A DNA stretch of 64,000 bases from Theobroma cacao (GCF_000208745.1 NC_030858.1:34410233-34474232), one strand, 5' to 3'. Counted from the first letter of the stretch, positions 1 through 17,606 are shown. Notes: generated by a model from the sequence alone, not told the origin. Translations and numbers: made by a program.

Positions 1-372
1 TAGCCCTACATCTTCTTAGTCAGTTGGGGGCCCACGTGTCACTGAAAAAGTAATTTTATTCTTCAGTTATTTGATTTAAAGTATGTATGAATATATTTAG
101 CTTTTACACCATGTTTTTGACGAGTTTTGGTATTTTTGAAGAAAAATGATGAAAATGCCCCTATGAGCCAGAAAGTAATATTTTATTGTTTTGATTTGGA
201 AATGACTTATGATTTTTTTTGAAATGTGAAATTTAATAACTGTCACTCACTGGGGAGATGTAGAAGCTGATGCTAAGCCTTGCGGGGTTTCGATCGGCAT
301 TCGGGGTAATGAGTGCCTATCGGGACGTCGCGACGGTTGTCACGGGCTCGATGGGAGTTCCGGGTCGTGACA
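1..372 (-). mobile_element. LTR end of a Gypsy-type retrotransposon (partial)
   Basis: Read on the minus strand, the sequence begins at 372 with TGTCACGACCCGG and continues with a GC-rich stretch (about 250-372) unlike the surrounding A/T-rich DNA. TGTCACGACCC is a common start of plant Gypsy LTRs. The element would run leftwards out of the window. No coding sequence is visible in the part seen, and I cannot tell whether it is a solo LTR or part of a full element. Confidence 0.45.
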
Positions 373-2942
373 TACCTACTCTTGGTGGCAAATAAATAAA
401 GGGCTAAAAGTAAAATGTAACTTTTTCTTCACACTTTTTCAACTTAATATTAATAAATTGTTAAGTAAATAATATTAAAGATGTACATAAACAGGATTAA
501 ACTGTTCTTCGAATCGATTATTTTATTATTAAAATATTTTTATTTTCATATTTTAAAATATAATTTAAAAATAAAATTAAATAAAAAATATAATAATATC
601 GAAGTGAGCTGAGTCAACCTAACCTAAAATATCTTGCCCAAAGGCCTAGACAAATGTAGTTGGCACAATGAAAAACTCAAACACGTGCTTTTACAAAACT
701 TGAGTACTTGAAATTAGTTTGATTTATTGGCCAAAGAAAATTTTGATACATTGGATATATCCAAACCTTAAGTGAGTTTGATTATCATTTTTGTATTATA
801 TTGTACCATATTTTGTTCCTATACACATCCATATTGTATGTATAGCATTCGTTACAAATTTAAATATTTAATATTAATTCACTGTTACCATATAAATATG
901 AGGAAAATCATTGACTATCGGAGAAAATAATATAAATTATATTATATTTATTATATAAATATTAATGCATATTCTATGACATAGCCGGCTTCCTTTTTGA
1001 ACCACACAACTTTGGGAATCACATAAAATTTTCAATTCTCACATGCTCTCGTTGTTTTAGGTTTTTAGACGCTTTCTGCCACAGTACTCAAAGGGCTATT
1101 GCTTGGTTTACTAGTAAAAGTCTAAAACTAGAAAAAGATTATCATGTGGATGACACAAAGCCAACTCAACCCATTCAGTTTGTTTCAATCCATGTAATAT
1201 TGTAGCGGTCAATCTAAACAGTTCATGCATCTATGAGATTTTGTGTTTTACTAGAAGCTTTCTAAGTCAAATATTATAGAGAGGGGGAGAATCAAATAAA
1301 GAATTACAAATTGGATACCTCTTCCTTTAAATATATATTTCATAATTAATTGTCTCCGTTGAGGTCCATGATTATATGCAAAACATGCAATCAAGTGTAA
1401 CTAGGTAAAAATTTTAAGATCTACCATTTAGATAAGCTAACTTTTATTTCCCTTTCCTTTCATATTTTTACTTTTTACTTTTATGTGGATTGAGATAAGT
1501 ACTCCAATTTCCAAAATAAATCCCTTTTATCTTGTCACTCAATTCTTTTTTAAAAAGTGAATTTATCAAATTTCACAATCGTAATGTTATTTCAAATCTT
1601 TTGTTTAGGTCGCACAAGATTCCTATGACATAAGCAAATCTAGTTTCGATATAAAAAGCTTGTACAATTGTAAAAAGCACCTGCCATTAAAACAGACAAT
1701 GACACGAAAACACAAAAAGTCGCAAAGGAAAACTCAACAGGAGCATAGCTACCCACGGACAAGAAATGGCGTTACGGTTTACCTTCCTCAAGTTCTGTGG
1801 TGATTGCTTGATTGTTGAACTTTAATGCTCCAAGGTGCAGATATTTGACATTTTCGCCTGTTGAACTAGATTCAAGTGATTGAATCTCTGGCCCTTGCCT
1901 AAACTATACCATAGGCATATTGCTCATTGGGTTATGGTCCAATGAGCTAACTCGGACCCAATAAACTAATTTTTCTTAATGTAATTAAGGGTTCATTTGT
2001 TTTAATATCAAATATTTTTTAAAAAAACATTTTTAGGATTTATGTTTGTTTAGAAAATGAAAAATTGATTATAGATGTAAAACATGTACGAGTTAATGGG
2101 AAAAATACTCATTGACAACGTGAAATGTTTTACACCCTTAAAGAGCATTAGATATTTTCTAGAGAAAAAAAAACTTTTATATTAAATCTATGAATATAAG
2201 TTTAATGAATATTAATATTTAACTTAAAACGTTAAAAATTAAAACAAATTAATTTTTTACTAAAAATTTTTAATTTAAAATATTAATATTTAAACTATTT
2301 AACACTATTAAAATTAAAAAAATATTTTTTAGTAAAATCATTTAATGCAATTAAAATTTTTATTTATAAATTGAATAAATCTTACTAAAAAAATATTTTA
2401 ATGATTGTCATTTTATGAATATACATTTATAAGTATAAGTTTTTGATGTCTTACACAATTTACGAATATTTATATTTTATAGTGTTATGGTAAAAAAGTA
2501 ATATGGAAAATCTTTTAAAATTAGAGTTTAGTTTCATTGTAGATATGCAATTAGATGTTTTGAAAAATATCATTATTAATTTTGTTTATTTTCATTTCCA
2601 TTCTTAATTTTGATTTCAAATTAGTGAAACCAAATGTCAGCACTAGGTGGAAAATATTTTTCATAGGATGATCCAAATAACAAAAAATGTTTTTTACATT
2701 TTATCCAAAAATAAAAAACATTAAATTTTCCTGTAAAATATTTTACATAGAAAAAATTTTCTCTTAACAAATCTTTTTCCAATTGTCAAACGGACTCTAA
2801 ATTAAAATCTACTTCGTTAATATATTCAATCAATTTTCTTTCTTTTTCCCTTCATGTTAAATGTGAATAATACTGTATAAACAAAAAACCTTTTCACGTA
2901 AAATTTTAGAAACATATGACATTATCATGCCTTAAAAAAAAA
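373..2942. other. A/T-rich intergenic DNA
   Basis: No open frame with recognisable protein similarity was seen on either strand. The stretch is A/T-rich with short homopolymer runs. It contains one possible MITE-like segment, listed separately. Nothing else can be supported. Confidence 0.6.
1987..2802. mobile_element. Possible MITE-like element with imperfect inverted ends
   Basis: The left end (AGGGTTCATTTG, about 1986-1998) resembles the reverse complement of the right end (AGAGTCCGTTTG, about 2788-2801). Both resemble the GAGTCCGTTTG-type termini of plant hAT-like MITEs. The interior is very A/T-rich and non-coding, with runs such as GGAAAATATTTTTC that recur in such elements. TAATTAA precedes and TAAATTAA follows the ends, but in A/T-rich DNA this is weak evidence for a target duplication. 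Confidence 0.25.
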
Positions 2943-3436
2943 ACTATAAATTCAATAATAACTTATTCTTTTAGTATTGCATTAATTTTTCAGTTTATCC
3001 ATATATAGTGTTGAACAAGATAATGCAGTTACTGGTTTTGGTATTAGAGATGAGTACAACAAAGAGACTGTTCAAACCAGGAACCTAATTGATTAACTTC
3101 CCATACATAATTGATCAGTTCGAATGAATTAAGGTATGCCAAATTTATTACATAAAAAAGTTCAAGAAAAGAAATCTAGGAGTACTGAATATCAAATTGT
3201 AGATTTACTTAAACACAGGAAATATAGGAAATTATCTCTCCCCTAACAAAATCTTTTTGTAATGATCCTAACTAAAATTTCAAACAAAAGATTTATCAGC
3301 TCAAAGATATGATCTTAAATTTAAATTTTCAACCCTTCCCCAACCTCAAGCCTCAACCTAAATATATACAAGACAATAGGGAGAAGAGAATCTCACCGAA
3401 GAAAAAAAAAGTTATTGAAGGATTACTATAATCGAC
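2943..3436 (+). promoter_or_regulatory. Promoter and 5' leader of subtilase copy 1, duplicated upstream of copy 2
   Basis: About 490 bp upstream of the first subtilase start codon match 18303-18799 with only scattered differences, so the duplication carried the proximal promoter. A TATA-like AAATATATACA lies at about 3360-3370, roughly 70 bp before the ATG, with the equivalent at about 18725-18735. Similarity starts abruptly near 2943, which marks the left breakpoint of the duplicated block. Confidence 0.55.
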
Positions 3437-7569
<4,133 letters not shown>

Positions 7570-9059
7570 CTCGAAGTTTGAACTCTATTTCTCATTTCGG
7601 TTATTAGATTTAAATTTTCGTCCTGGTGTAAATTTCATCAGTTTATGTTAATTTACAGTTCTACTTTAGGTATTGAGCAAGGTTGCTACCAAAATGTTCT
7701 TTATTTGTTTCTGATTTCGGAACATTGATATTGGTAGTCAAATTGTTTCAATTTATTTGTAATTAATCTTTATGATTTTAATAAGAGAATTTTAGTTGTA
7801 TAACTTAAGGGTGTGTTCGGTTAGGACAATATTTTTTTTATTTTTATAAGAAAAAAGTAAAAATATATTTATTATTATTTTTTCCATTTTCTAAGTCTCG
7901 ATCTATATGATTTGTGAATTAGACTAGGATTCTAGATTAAATGTTAAGTTCTAATGTAAATTAGCAAGTGCATAATTAATAAAATTATTAATTCTGAATT
8001 TTTATGATATATTTAGGGTTATTATTATTTATTGGCAATAATAAGTTTAATTGGTACTTCAATACTTTACTTGGATTGAAGTCTTAGGTGTTGGATTATT
8101 AACTGAAGTTATAGTTTAAAAATGTTGATTTTTAAGTATTAAACTGTTTAGGCTCCCCTAAAGCTCCAACGTTTAAGTTGGGGAACTAAGTTAGTTAGTA
8201 TTTGCTTTGGTGAGGTGGCATAAAAGGTGAAGGATATGCATTTAAATTATTTTTGATAAATGCATGCAATGTTTTTTTTTTTATGCTATGATCAATACTC
8301 TAAAAAACTGTGCATGGGAAACGATCCCTTTGTATTCAACTATGTTCATCTTGGAAATGTTATTAACATGTTTGAGAATTATTAAATGTGAGCAGCTTAT
8401 ATGGTGCTATGATTAATTTGTTTTTATGAAATATTATGTGTGGAATGATTATACCCCCTTTGTTAATGTTGGATATGGAACTTTTTGAGAAAAATATTTT
8501 TAACATGGAGCACTTAAATGAGGATTTGGGATAGCAATAGTTTTGCTAACTATTATGCACAATAAGACTATCCTACTAGTGAGGGGAAGTAGGTAAACGA
8601 CGTTTGCTTTGTGGCCGGACGATGGCACAAGTGATATTGGAGTCAGTAGGCTGGAGTGCACTAGCTATATGGGTTGGCCACCCATCATGTGTGAAATGTT
8701 TGTATTTTGTGTTTCTTAAATAGCTCCACTTGAGTATTAAATTTTGGTCATGATGTTTGAACTATTTGATATATTATTGTAAGCTTTTCTCTATTTTAGA
8801 CTTATATGAACATGCTTGAATTTTAATATTTATTAAGCTGTGTGATTAGATTAAGTATGGTAAAGTTTTGAGATGAGAAAGCATCAAATATGCAGACTTT
8901 GAATAAAGTCGCAAGACTTGTTTTCTTGTATATCGTCACTATCCCCATATTTTCAATAAAAATTATTCTTTTCATGTGATTTGTGACACAAGAACATTGG
9001 TTTTCCAGAATATGATTATATCAATTTTTTATAAATAAGATATGATGGATCTTGATGCC
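7570..9059. other. 3' flank of subtilase 1, then LTR-like non-coding DNA
   Basis: The first 340 bases (to about 7915) still match the flank of subtilase 2 (22606 to about 22920), including the phrase GTGTTCGGTT/GTGTTTGGTT. After that the two copies share nothing obvious. From about 7920 to 9050 the sequence is non-coding and has the look of a decayed LTR, but I could not define both ends. Confidence 0.4.
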
Positions 9060-9279
9060 TGGTGAAAAAGGATGTCATGAGGTTTATAGGGGACTTTTAT
9101 AGATATGACAAGTTGGGTCATGGTGTCAATAATTCGTTCATCACTTTGATTCCTAAAGTAAAGAACTCGATAAGGCTTAAGGAGTATGGGCTTATAAGCT
9201 TGGTAAGGAGTTTGTATAAGATTGTGGCAAAGACATTAACTAATCGGTTAAAGCTGGTCATGGATGAAATTATTGAAAG

Positions 9280-11436
9280 TGTAGACACCTGAAAAAGAAA
9301 AATAATAAATAAATAAATAATTTAAATTATAATAAAACAAACTAAAATATAAAATAATATAAAAAATAATAATAATAATAATAAAAAAGGGGGATGGCTG
9401 GGCGTACGCCCAGCCATCATTTCCCCCACCCACCACGCATGATGGGGTTCTGGCCACCAACTCCTTGGTACCAGAACCCTATCACCGGGTTCTCTAAATT
9501 TTTGGACAACCCGGCTCTTTAAAGACTACTTGCAAAATCCAACAGGAGGGGGGCAAGAGCAAAAAACACAGATCAAAAAAATCCTAAATCTACTAGCAGC
9601 AAGACCGAGCCACACAAAAAAATCAACCAAAAAGCAATCAGAAAAGAACCCAAACAAAAAAGAAAGCCAAAATTAATTCAGTATTTGAACAAAAGGGGGT
9701 TCGGGTAGTGGGTGAGAGGAAGAGAATCGATCTGTGTGAGTGTGTTTGGTTGGCGGTGAACCGAGAAGAGGGTCCGGTCGCAGGGGAGGTGTCGGCGCGG
9801 GGAAGGAGTCGGTGAAGGGAAATCGATCAGAGGCGATTTAGGGGAGTAAATCTAGATCCGATTGATGGGTTTTGGAGAATAATAGGGGGATTTCGAGGTT
9901 AGGGAGAGTGTGAAGAAGCCGACGAGAGATTTGGGAGAAGAAAGGGGAGGACGCCGACGCCGGCGAAGAGAGGAAAGAAGGATTTTAGAGATAAGGCAGA
10001 GAGGGTGCAGCTAGAGAGAGAAAATGAAATCTGAAAATGAGAAGAAAGGCCAAAAACGAGATTTATATATCCGAGTTTAGGGTCTAATCGGCGTCGTTTC
10101 AGTGGAGTGAAGAATTCAAAAGATCGACGCCTAAACGACGTCGTTTGAAGGAGTCCCCGGAGCCCCAAAACGGCGCGTTTAGGAGAGGGCCAGACGGACC
10201 AAGGAAACAGGCTTGGGAGACCTCCGTGTAGCCCAGACAACTTGGGCCATCATTCTAGCCCAAGCAAGGTGAGACCTTACCCATTTCTTGTGGATTTGGG
10301 CTTGTTGTTTTGGGCTTATCCAGTTTATTTAATTGTTTGCTTAGCTTTAATAAAAATATATAAATAATAACAATAACGATAATAAGTGAATAAAAAATAT
10401 TTATGTTATAAATATATTTAGAGGCTTGCAAATAATAAAATAATAATAATAATAATTCATGATACAAATATATATTTAAAAAATAAAAATAAATAAAAAT
10501 AAACAAAATAATAATAATAATAGATAATATAAATGGAACAATTATTTGAGTATTACCATCTAAAAGGGGCAAAGAGTTGTCTCTTTCGGGTGAGTCACTT
10601 AAGTGCGGAGTTCGAAACGAATTTTCATCGAAGCTTCGAGATGAATCCGAATTCTATACTCCTATACCCATTAGTCCAAATAATTGTTGTTTAAAATAGT
10701 ATATAAAAAAATGATAAATATATGAATAACTCAATAAATTACCTGAAATTATTAAGCATGTTAGTATTACCAACCGCTTAAATCAATAAACACGATCATA
10801 TAGGCATCATCATCTTATACTGTCATAGCACGCCATATTTATTTTGCAAATGATGCGGGAATCTCGATGATGGGATTTCCCCGAGGAGCTCGTAGAGACG
10901 AGTTCTTCCGGGGATATCTCTAGGTGAGGAGAATTTCGAGACTTCACCAAAGCGTTGGGATGATCTTCAAATAATTTTTCAATAAAAGATTACCGACTCC
11001 ATCATTTAAAATAAATAAGTCATGACATCATTTTACACTTGCATCATGTGCATACGTAAAACCAAATAAAAAAAAACTCAGTCTGTCAATTTAATAAAAA
11101 TTTAATTAATAAAGTAGGGATTAAACTAAGAGAATGCTATATTAANTTATTAAGATAACTTAAGATTAAGAATGGTACCGTTCGTGGAACGGGCGCCACG
11201 GAGGTGCTAACCCTTCTCCGTGAGTAACCGCACTCCCGAACCCATCTCTAAAAAACGTAGATCAGTTCTCGTTCTTTTGACGGACCTAAAATTAATTTAG
11301 GACTTCGTCGATTAAGAATCGGGTTAATAGGTGACCAATCACACCTAGATAAAAAAAAGATTGGTGGCGACTCCTAACAGATTTTAATTTTCGCCCGCGT
11401 CTGGCTGACGGGTTCCCAGACCCGCATGTTGCGACA
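9280..11436 (+). mobile_element. Probable solo LTR (Gypsy, Tat-like) inserted in the LINE
   Basis: A 2157-bp segment begins TGTAGACACC and ends GTTGCGACA (TG...CA). It sits inside the LINE reverse transcriptase and is flanked by GAAAG (9275-9279) and GGAAG (11437-11441), an imperfect 5-bp target duplication. Removing the insert and one duplicate restores the LINE frame (IIE-R-NQFAFIK). TGGCGACTCC near 11365 and a palindromic ACGACGTCGT near 10135 are features I associate with Tat-lineage LTRs. No gag-pol is present, hence solo LTR. An unresolved N lies at 11146. Open frames inside are A/T-rich or LTR sequence and were not called as genes. Confidence 0.6.
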
Positions 11437-12405
11437 GGAAGGAACCAATTCGCCTTCATAAAAAGGAGGCAATTGATGGATTGCATGCTTATTTGCTAAT
11501 GAAATAGTGAATGAGTTGTGAAAGAGAATGAGTGGAGGTGTTTTATTCAGGATCGATGGAGTAATTGCGAAAGAGAAAGAGAAAGAGAGAGATAAAGATC
11601 ATGGATTAAGGAGTGTATTACTATGGCGAGGATATCGATGCTAGTTAATGGTACGCCAATCAAACAGTTTGGAATGAAAAGAGGGTTTAAGCAAGGCTGC
11701 CGTTTGTCCCCACTCTTGTTTAATATCATTGTGGAGGCGCTGAGCAATATGATTAAAAGAGCTGAACAAATAAGAGTATGGGAAAGGATCGGAATAGGAA
11801 CATAGGAGCTTAAAATCTCTCATTTGCAGTTTGCATATGACACAATGTTATTTTGCAAACCTATAGTGGATGATATCCTCGTGGTGAAGAGAATTCTCAA
11901 GTGTTTTCAAAGTGTGTCAGGATTGAGTATAAATTTTAAGAAAAGCCATCTCATTGGGATTGGAATTAAAAGTGTGTTGGCTCAAAACTGGGCTACCTTG
12001 ATTAAGTGCCAAGTAGGAAAGATCCCAACTACATATTTGGGACTCTCATTGGGGGTTAATCACAACTCCATGGTTTTTTGGAATTCGATCATTGAGAAAG
12101 TGGAAAGGAAATTGATAAAATGGAAATCTAAAATGTTGTCCTTTGGGGGTAGAATCTTATTGCTCAGATCTGTGTTGGTCAGTTTGCCAACTTTCTATAT
12201 GTCGTTGTTTAAAATTTTAGTGGGGGTAAGAAATAAATTGGAAAGACTTCAATGGAGCTTTCTTTGGGGACACTTTGATGAAAAAAGAGAGGTTCATTAT
12301 GTCAATTGAGAAAAGGTGTGCAATTATCAGAAGTGTGAGGGGATAGGAATTACTGATTTGGAAACTAAGAATAGAGCCCTTTTAAATAAATGAATTTGGC
12401 ATTAT

Positions 12406-12408
<3 letters not shown>

Positions 12409-12444
<36 letters not shown>
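12409..12444. repeat. (GA)n microsatellite
   Basis: Eighteen GA/AG units in a row, inside the degenerate LINE coding region just after its RT domain. Confidence 0.95.
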
Positions 12445-12445
<1 letters not shown>

Positions 12446-14406
12446 ATGTGGAGAGAAGTTATTGTTAAAAAGACCAGGAGTGATCCATCTATCTCATGCC
12501 AAATATGAAAACAAACAGAAATTTTTCTACAATATGGAAGAATATCATTAGTCCCCTTTCCCCGACTAACTAGTATTTTTTACAGGTGAATTCTAATTTT
12601 GGTTTAGTTGTTAGAAATGGTGAAAATATCCATTTTTGGATTGATGAATGGATTGGAAATGACATTTTAGCACAAATTTTTTCATGGATATTTGCGTTGA
12701 CAAACAATAAAAATGGGAAGATTGCGGAGTTTGGCAAGTGAGAGGAGAATGTGTGGAGATGGGATATATCCTTAAGAAGGAATCTTTGACTGGGAAGTTG
12801 CTCAATGGGATCAACTTGGAAACCTTCTTAAAGATATCCAGATTAACAAAAAGCTAAAAAAATGATATTGTATGGAAAGGTGAAGCTAGTGGTCTATATA
12901 CTTCAAAATCCTTCTTCAAAAGATTAATGGCACCCACTGAAAAGAGAGACAAGGTATGGACGAATATTTGGGTCGGCCTTGCACCACATAGAACTGAGGC
13001 ATTTGTGTGGCAATTGCTCCACGAAAAAATTGGAGTGATGGAAGAACTGGTAAGTAAGGGATTGATATAGGATAATCAAAGCACTTGTGTGTTGTGTAAT
13101 AAAAAGAGTGAATTTGTCAATCACTTGTATATTGTTTGCTAAAAAACGTGGAAGGTGTGGGCTGGGTGGTGTGACTTATTTGGTTATCAATGGAGTGCTT
13201 CTAGCAATGTTAAATTGTTCTTTGAATCTTGGAATGATTGTTACCTGGGAAAGATATACGAAAGGATATGGAGAATGAGTTATTTTGAGGCTGTTTAGAC
13301 AATTTGGAAATGTCGTAATGATGTTGTCTTCAACGGTAAAGCTTGGGATAACACACAATGCTGGGAGACCTCAAAAATAAGAGTGGCCTCTTAGGCTAAT
13401 GCTAAGTGGCCTAATGAGTATCTTTCTATTTTGACTACTTTTATGTTCCCTAAAGTTGGATGTGGTGGTAAAAAGAAAGAAAATGTGTTGCATGGGAGAA
13501 ACCAAAGCTGGGGCAGTTGAAATTTAACGTTAACAGAGTGGCTCAAGGTTGTCTTGGACCGATTGAAATTGAGGGCATTTTGAGGAATGAGAAGGGAGAG
13601 GTGTTAATTACCTTCTCCAAACTGATTGGTATAGCTAATTCTACTACAGTTGAAGTTCTCGTTGTGAATGAGGCCTTCTTGATCTTCTCAGCCTCGAGAT
13701 AGAAAGAAAGCCACTCCTTGTTGATTGAAAATGATGTGTGCAACATTGTTAGATGGATTAAAGATCTTGCGAATGTGCCTTGGAGGTTGAGATTTTGGAT
13801 GATTAAAAAAAAAAAAGGTTAAAGGAGATAAGTGCAAAATGGGAAATCAGACATTCACTGAGAGAGGCAAACCAATAAGCCAATTCATTAACTAAAGCTG
13901 CCATCCATCTTCAAAGTGAGATATTAAGAGTGTACTAACTTCCTTTTTTAATCTTGATTGTGGAGGTGAGGTTCAGTTATAGCTAACCTCTGTTTTCAGT
14001 TTGATTGGGGGTTATAGTTGTTAATAAGTCCTAATTCTCTTAGTCTGTGTTTGTGGTTTTGTAATGATCACTCCTTTGCTTCTTTTGGATTGGGAGAGAA
14101 GGTCACTTAGGATGTGGGGATGCATAGTCAAGTTCGTGGGTGCTTGCAATATCCTGGGATTTTTTTTTTTTTGTTTTTAGGAGGGGTGAATACAGTGGCT
14201 TTTTTTAGGGGTTTTACTTTTTTTGGTTTTTGATATGTACAGGGGACATTTCTCTTTGGCCTTTTGAAGAGGTTTTGGAAAAATATATCAGATAAAATGG
14301 ACTGATATATGAACCAAAGCTTTCTGCCCTAATGTTTCTGTGTAATGGTGGAGGGGTTTATTCCCCTTCATGATGAATAAATTCGATGCTATTGCTATTT
14401 AAAAAA

Positions 14407-14949
14407 TTTTTAGTTTTTCAAACAAAATTACATGGTTTATTGAATACTCTTCCGTTAATGCTTGTTCCTTACCTATCCTTCACTAGGTATTATGTACTGA
14501 CCTTTTTTAAAAATCTCATGTATTTGTTTTTAGATCTCGAGTCAGACAGAGCTTAACTTTTAGGTGGAACTTCTTTTGGGAAACTTTGGTAGGTATTTAA
14601 AAGCATTCACTAGCTGCACCAATATCATACCAAATGGGCTTTGTTGTCTTGTTCTGTTTTGTCTAGTTGTAATGTCACTTTTTGTTGTTCATAGACATAA
14701 GCACCAATATGTGTAGATGTGATGAAAAGTTATTAAGTTACAGTGTGAATATGTGGAATATTGGTGTGATACTTGGATATGATGAATGGAATATAAAACA
14801 TGTATTTAAGATATGAACGTTGGATTTGTACAGATGAGTAGATATGAATTTCATGTGAAATATGTACAGGTTTGAAGGCTTCTGTGGGCCTTGTGGGCTA
14901 TGTCCATTGGGCCTTTGCGTCAGTCACAGTCCGGTATCGAGGTGTGACA
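14407..14949. mobile_element. LTR-like terminus next to the LINE
   Basis: Non-coding DNA ending CCGGTATCGAGGTGTGACA at 14949. Its reverse complement, TGTCACACCTCGATACCGG, looks like the start of a plant Gypsy LTR. It may be the other half of the LTR-like sequence at 7920-9050, split by the LINE; this is inference. Neither a partner terminus nor a target duplication was found. Confidence 0.3.
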
Positions 14950-16333
14950 AAATCAGGGCTTTAAGTCCCTCTTTACCTACTCGTGAAAACTGTCCACATT
15001 GCCGGATATAAATTAGGGCTTTAAGTCCTCCTCTATAATGAAATATCAATAATCAATAATCACTACTTTGTGCACAAAAACCACTAACTTGGTGTGGTAA
15101 TAGGTCTTACCCTCAAGTGTCTCAATTATATTAAGAGAAAAATCAATTTAATTTCCATGTATTCCCAAAGAGTGATAAAACTGTAAGAAATATATTCATA
15201 AATCATATGTTTATGCACAAACATATTTCGTGGTATGGCATATTTATCAAAACAACATGCTTAGTGAAAATAACAAGTTAAAACATTATATTCCATGAGT
15301 CAAATAATGGCCATTCTCAGCCTAATGCATCACACAAGCTTGCAAGGCTGATTTGAATTGAAAACTTTGTTAAAGGCTTGTTTCGCCATCTTTAAAACAC
15401 ATAGCTACCTATATATTTAGTTTATAGAAAATGGTTTAAAAAATCCAAGTCACGATCACAATTAACTTCGAAAATTCCTATCAACTTATGCTTTTCACAA
15501 TTTTATTTCCAAACATCAAGGGTAACATATATAGATAGTATATTCCAAGAGATATAATTTGGAATTTAGCGTCCACTCACCTTTATCGGTGGGATTTCTC
15601 ACCACAACTTCCTCTAACTCAATTCAATGCTCTTAAATATTTTCAACACTCTTTTAGTCAAGGTTATGAAGCAACCTGAATCTTGGACAGCCAATGCTTC
15701 AAGATTTACACATGATCTAAACTCATTCCACCTTTTTGACTCCCATTTCACTACACATAATTTTCCTAGCAACAAATATAAACACATATCAAAATTTTCA
15801 GAATCTCTTTAACACATTAACCTCATTTTAATTTCAGCGTTTTCAGATAAATTTCTAGCTATAAATTTCTAGCTTTATGTTCTAATTCCAATTATCACTC
15901 TGGCATGACTATCACATATCAATCTTTCATATTTAACTCATAACTTACCTAGTATGCCACTAGTCACAAATCTAGAACCACCTAGCACAACTCCTCCATC
16001 ACTAGCTCTTGGAGCTTCAACGAGACCTAAAGCAATAAATTACGTAATTAATTTCTAACGCTCCTTTTCAGCATATCATTTACACTTAGATACTTATCAA
16101 TGGTTCACTATCTATCTTCTAGCACTAGGCCTATATTTATCTAGCTTTTGCATCACCCATGCATAGCTCACATACTTGATTCCAATTCATATTTTAACAC
16201 TTCAATTACAATCAAGATCTACCATCGTTTACTCAATCTCTCTCAAACGACTTAATTTGAAAGTAGCTGAGTAAACGTCAATTACACGTTATAATGTCAA
16301 ACCTCTTAATTCAAGGCACAGTTTTGACAACAA

Positions 16334-16397
<64 letters not shown>

Positions 16398-17606
16398 CCA
16401 GTCTCCATAACACAATTTAATTAATAATTCTTCAACATCAATAAACAATCTCATCAACACAATCTAAAAAAAAATCTGTTCAACCTCAACAACACGATTC
16501 GACAATTAATTTTCCAACCTCAATCCACAATTTCAACAATACATTTCAACCATTCCTTACCTCAATAAACAATTGAAATTAACAACCAACCAAAACTCTC
16601 AACCTATGGAGCATAACCGAGCTGCAAGCACAAAGACAAATTTTAAACCAGTTAAATTATAGCTAACAGCTCAACAAACTCAATCTCATCTAAACTCCAC
16701 TTACCATTACTCAAACTAGTCTAGAAATATATAATATATATTGTTTTGTGGAGTAAGGAGGAAGACTTAAGGTTGGTCTTATGGTTTGGAGGAGGTTTGT
16801 ATAAAAAACTGTTGTGCAAGTGTGTTTATCTTAGTGAACCCGAGGAGAACAAGCTTGTAAAAGTAATCTATCAAAGGAATCCGTGGAGGACTAAGCTTGG
16901 AGAAGCCAGTTTATTTGAAGAACTAAGCTTTGAAGGTGAAGGATTTGTTGTGGCTTGCTGGAATAAAGAAAGGAGAATGAAAGGAATGCTGAAAGAAAGA
17001 AAGAAAGAAGAAGAGAAAAAAAAAAGACGCATGCAAGAACGGTGGAGGCGGGTGACCCCCCACGGGTGGACAACCTTGGGTTGTCAGCCCATGGACTATT
17101 TGCACATTGCCCCCTCCATTCTTATTTATTTTTTATATATATATGTATATATGTCATTGTTAATCGGGCCTTGAGCATTTCATTTGTTTAATTTAATCCC
17201 CCAAGCTTTATTTTTCTTACAATTTAATCCTCAAGCATATTTTTTTTCCTTTCCATTTAATGTACTAAAGATCAAATTGAGATTATTTGACTCCAAGAAA
17301 TTTAAATTTGACTCTTATAAAATTCTTCTAAGTGTTAATTTATTCACTCACTTTGGAATTAACCCAATCTTCTAATCAAGAATCTGAATTTGTATAACAC
17401 ATATATATTTGGTTCATTATCCTTATCACTCTAATTTATTTCTGACCTTTCAACAATTTCCTTATGTCACCGACAGCTTCTTTCTCATAATTCCTCTTAA
17501 TAATTTTAGTTTATAACTCTTCTACCTTATCTTATCTTCATCTTATTTCCCGTCCCTAGTTGTAGGTCTTGAGTGGTTCTAACATTCTGAGGAGGGGGAT
17601 GTTACA
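14950..17606 (-). mobile_element. Non-coding retroelement remnant, probably minus orientation
   Basis: No protein similarity was seen. The right edge reads, on the minus strand, TGTAACATCCCCCTCC from 17606, an LTR-like start, with a TATA-like run near 17130-17150. Similarity to the HPt flank begins immediately to the right at 17607, so 17606 is a real element boundary. Open frames at 16746-17174 and nearby are purine-rich low-complexity sequence and were not called as genes. Confidence 0.35.
16339..16393. repeat. (TA)n microsatellite
   Basis: About 55 bp of uninterrupted TA dinucleotides within retroelement-like DNA. Confidence 0.95.

Larger units (their letters stand above)
9060..14406 (+). 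mobile_element. Degenerate L1-type LINE, 5'-truncated, split by an LTR insertion
   Basis: Fragments of LINE ORF2 are readable in order: reverse transcriptase start at 9060-9279 (SFITLIPKV, SLYKIVAKTLTNRLK), continuing after an insertion at 11437 (NQFAFIK), RT core at 11600-11780 (LVNGTPIKQF, QGCRLSPLLF), a mutated catalytic box at 11824-11860 (QFAYDTMLFC, where FADDT is usual), the RT end and thumb to 12306, a zf-RVT-like segment at 12900-13350, and an RNase H-like segment at 13510-13790. Several in-frame stops and frameshifts make it inactive. The 3' end is near 14406, after GAATAAATTCGATGCTATTG and a short A run. No endonuclease domain remains. Confidence 0.8.

Noticed and set aside
7802..7830. 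GTGTGTTCGGTT / GTGTTTGGTT near both subtilase ends as a MITE terminus
   Set aside because: The phrase resembles MITE ends, but no inverted partner was found within reach of either copy.
9899..10572. Minus-strand open frames of 105-113 codons
   Set aside because: They lie inside the solo LTR. One is a GC-rich LTR segment rich in Ser/Pro/Leu, the other an A/T-repeat frame of Ile/Leu/Tyr. No family resemblance.
16746..17174. A 142-codon plus-strand frame
   Set aside because: It sits in retroelement-like DNA, has a Lys/Glu/Arg run from a purine-rich stretch, and ends in low-complexity TA sequence. No homology or splice context.
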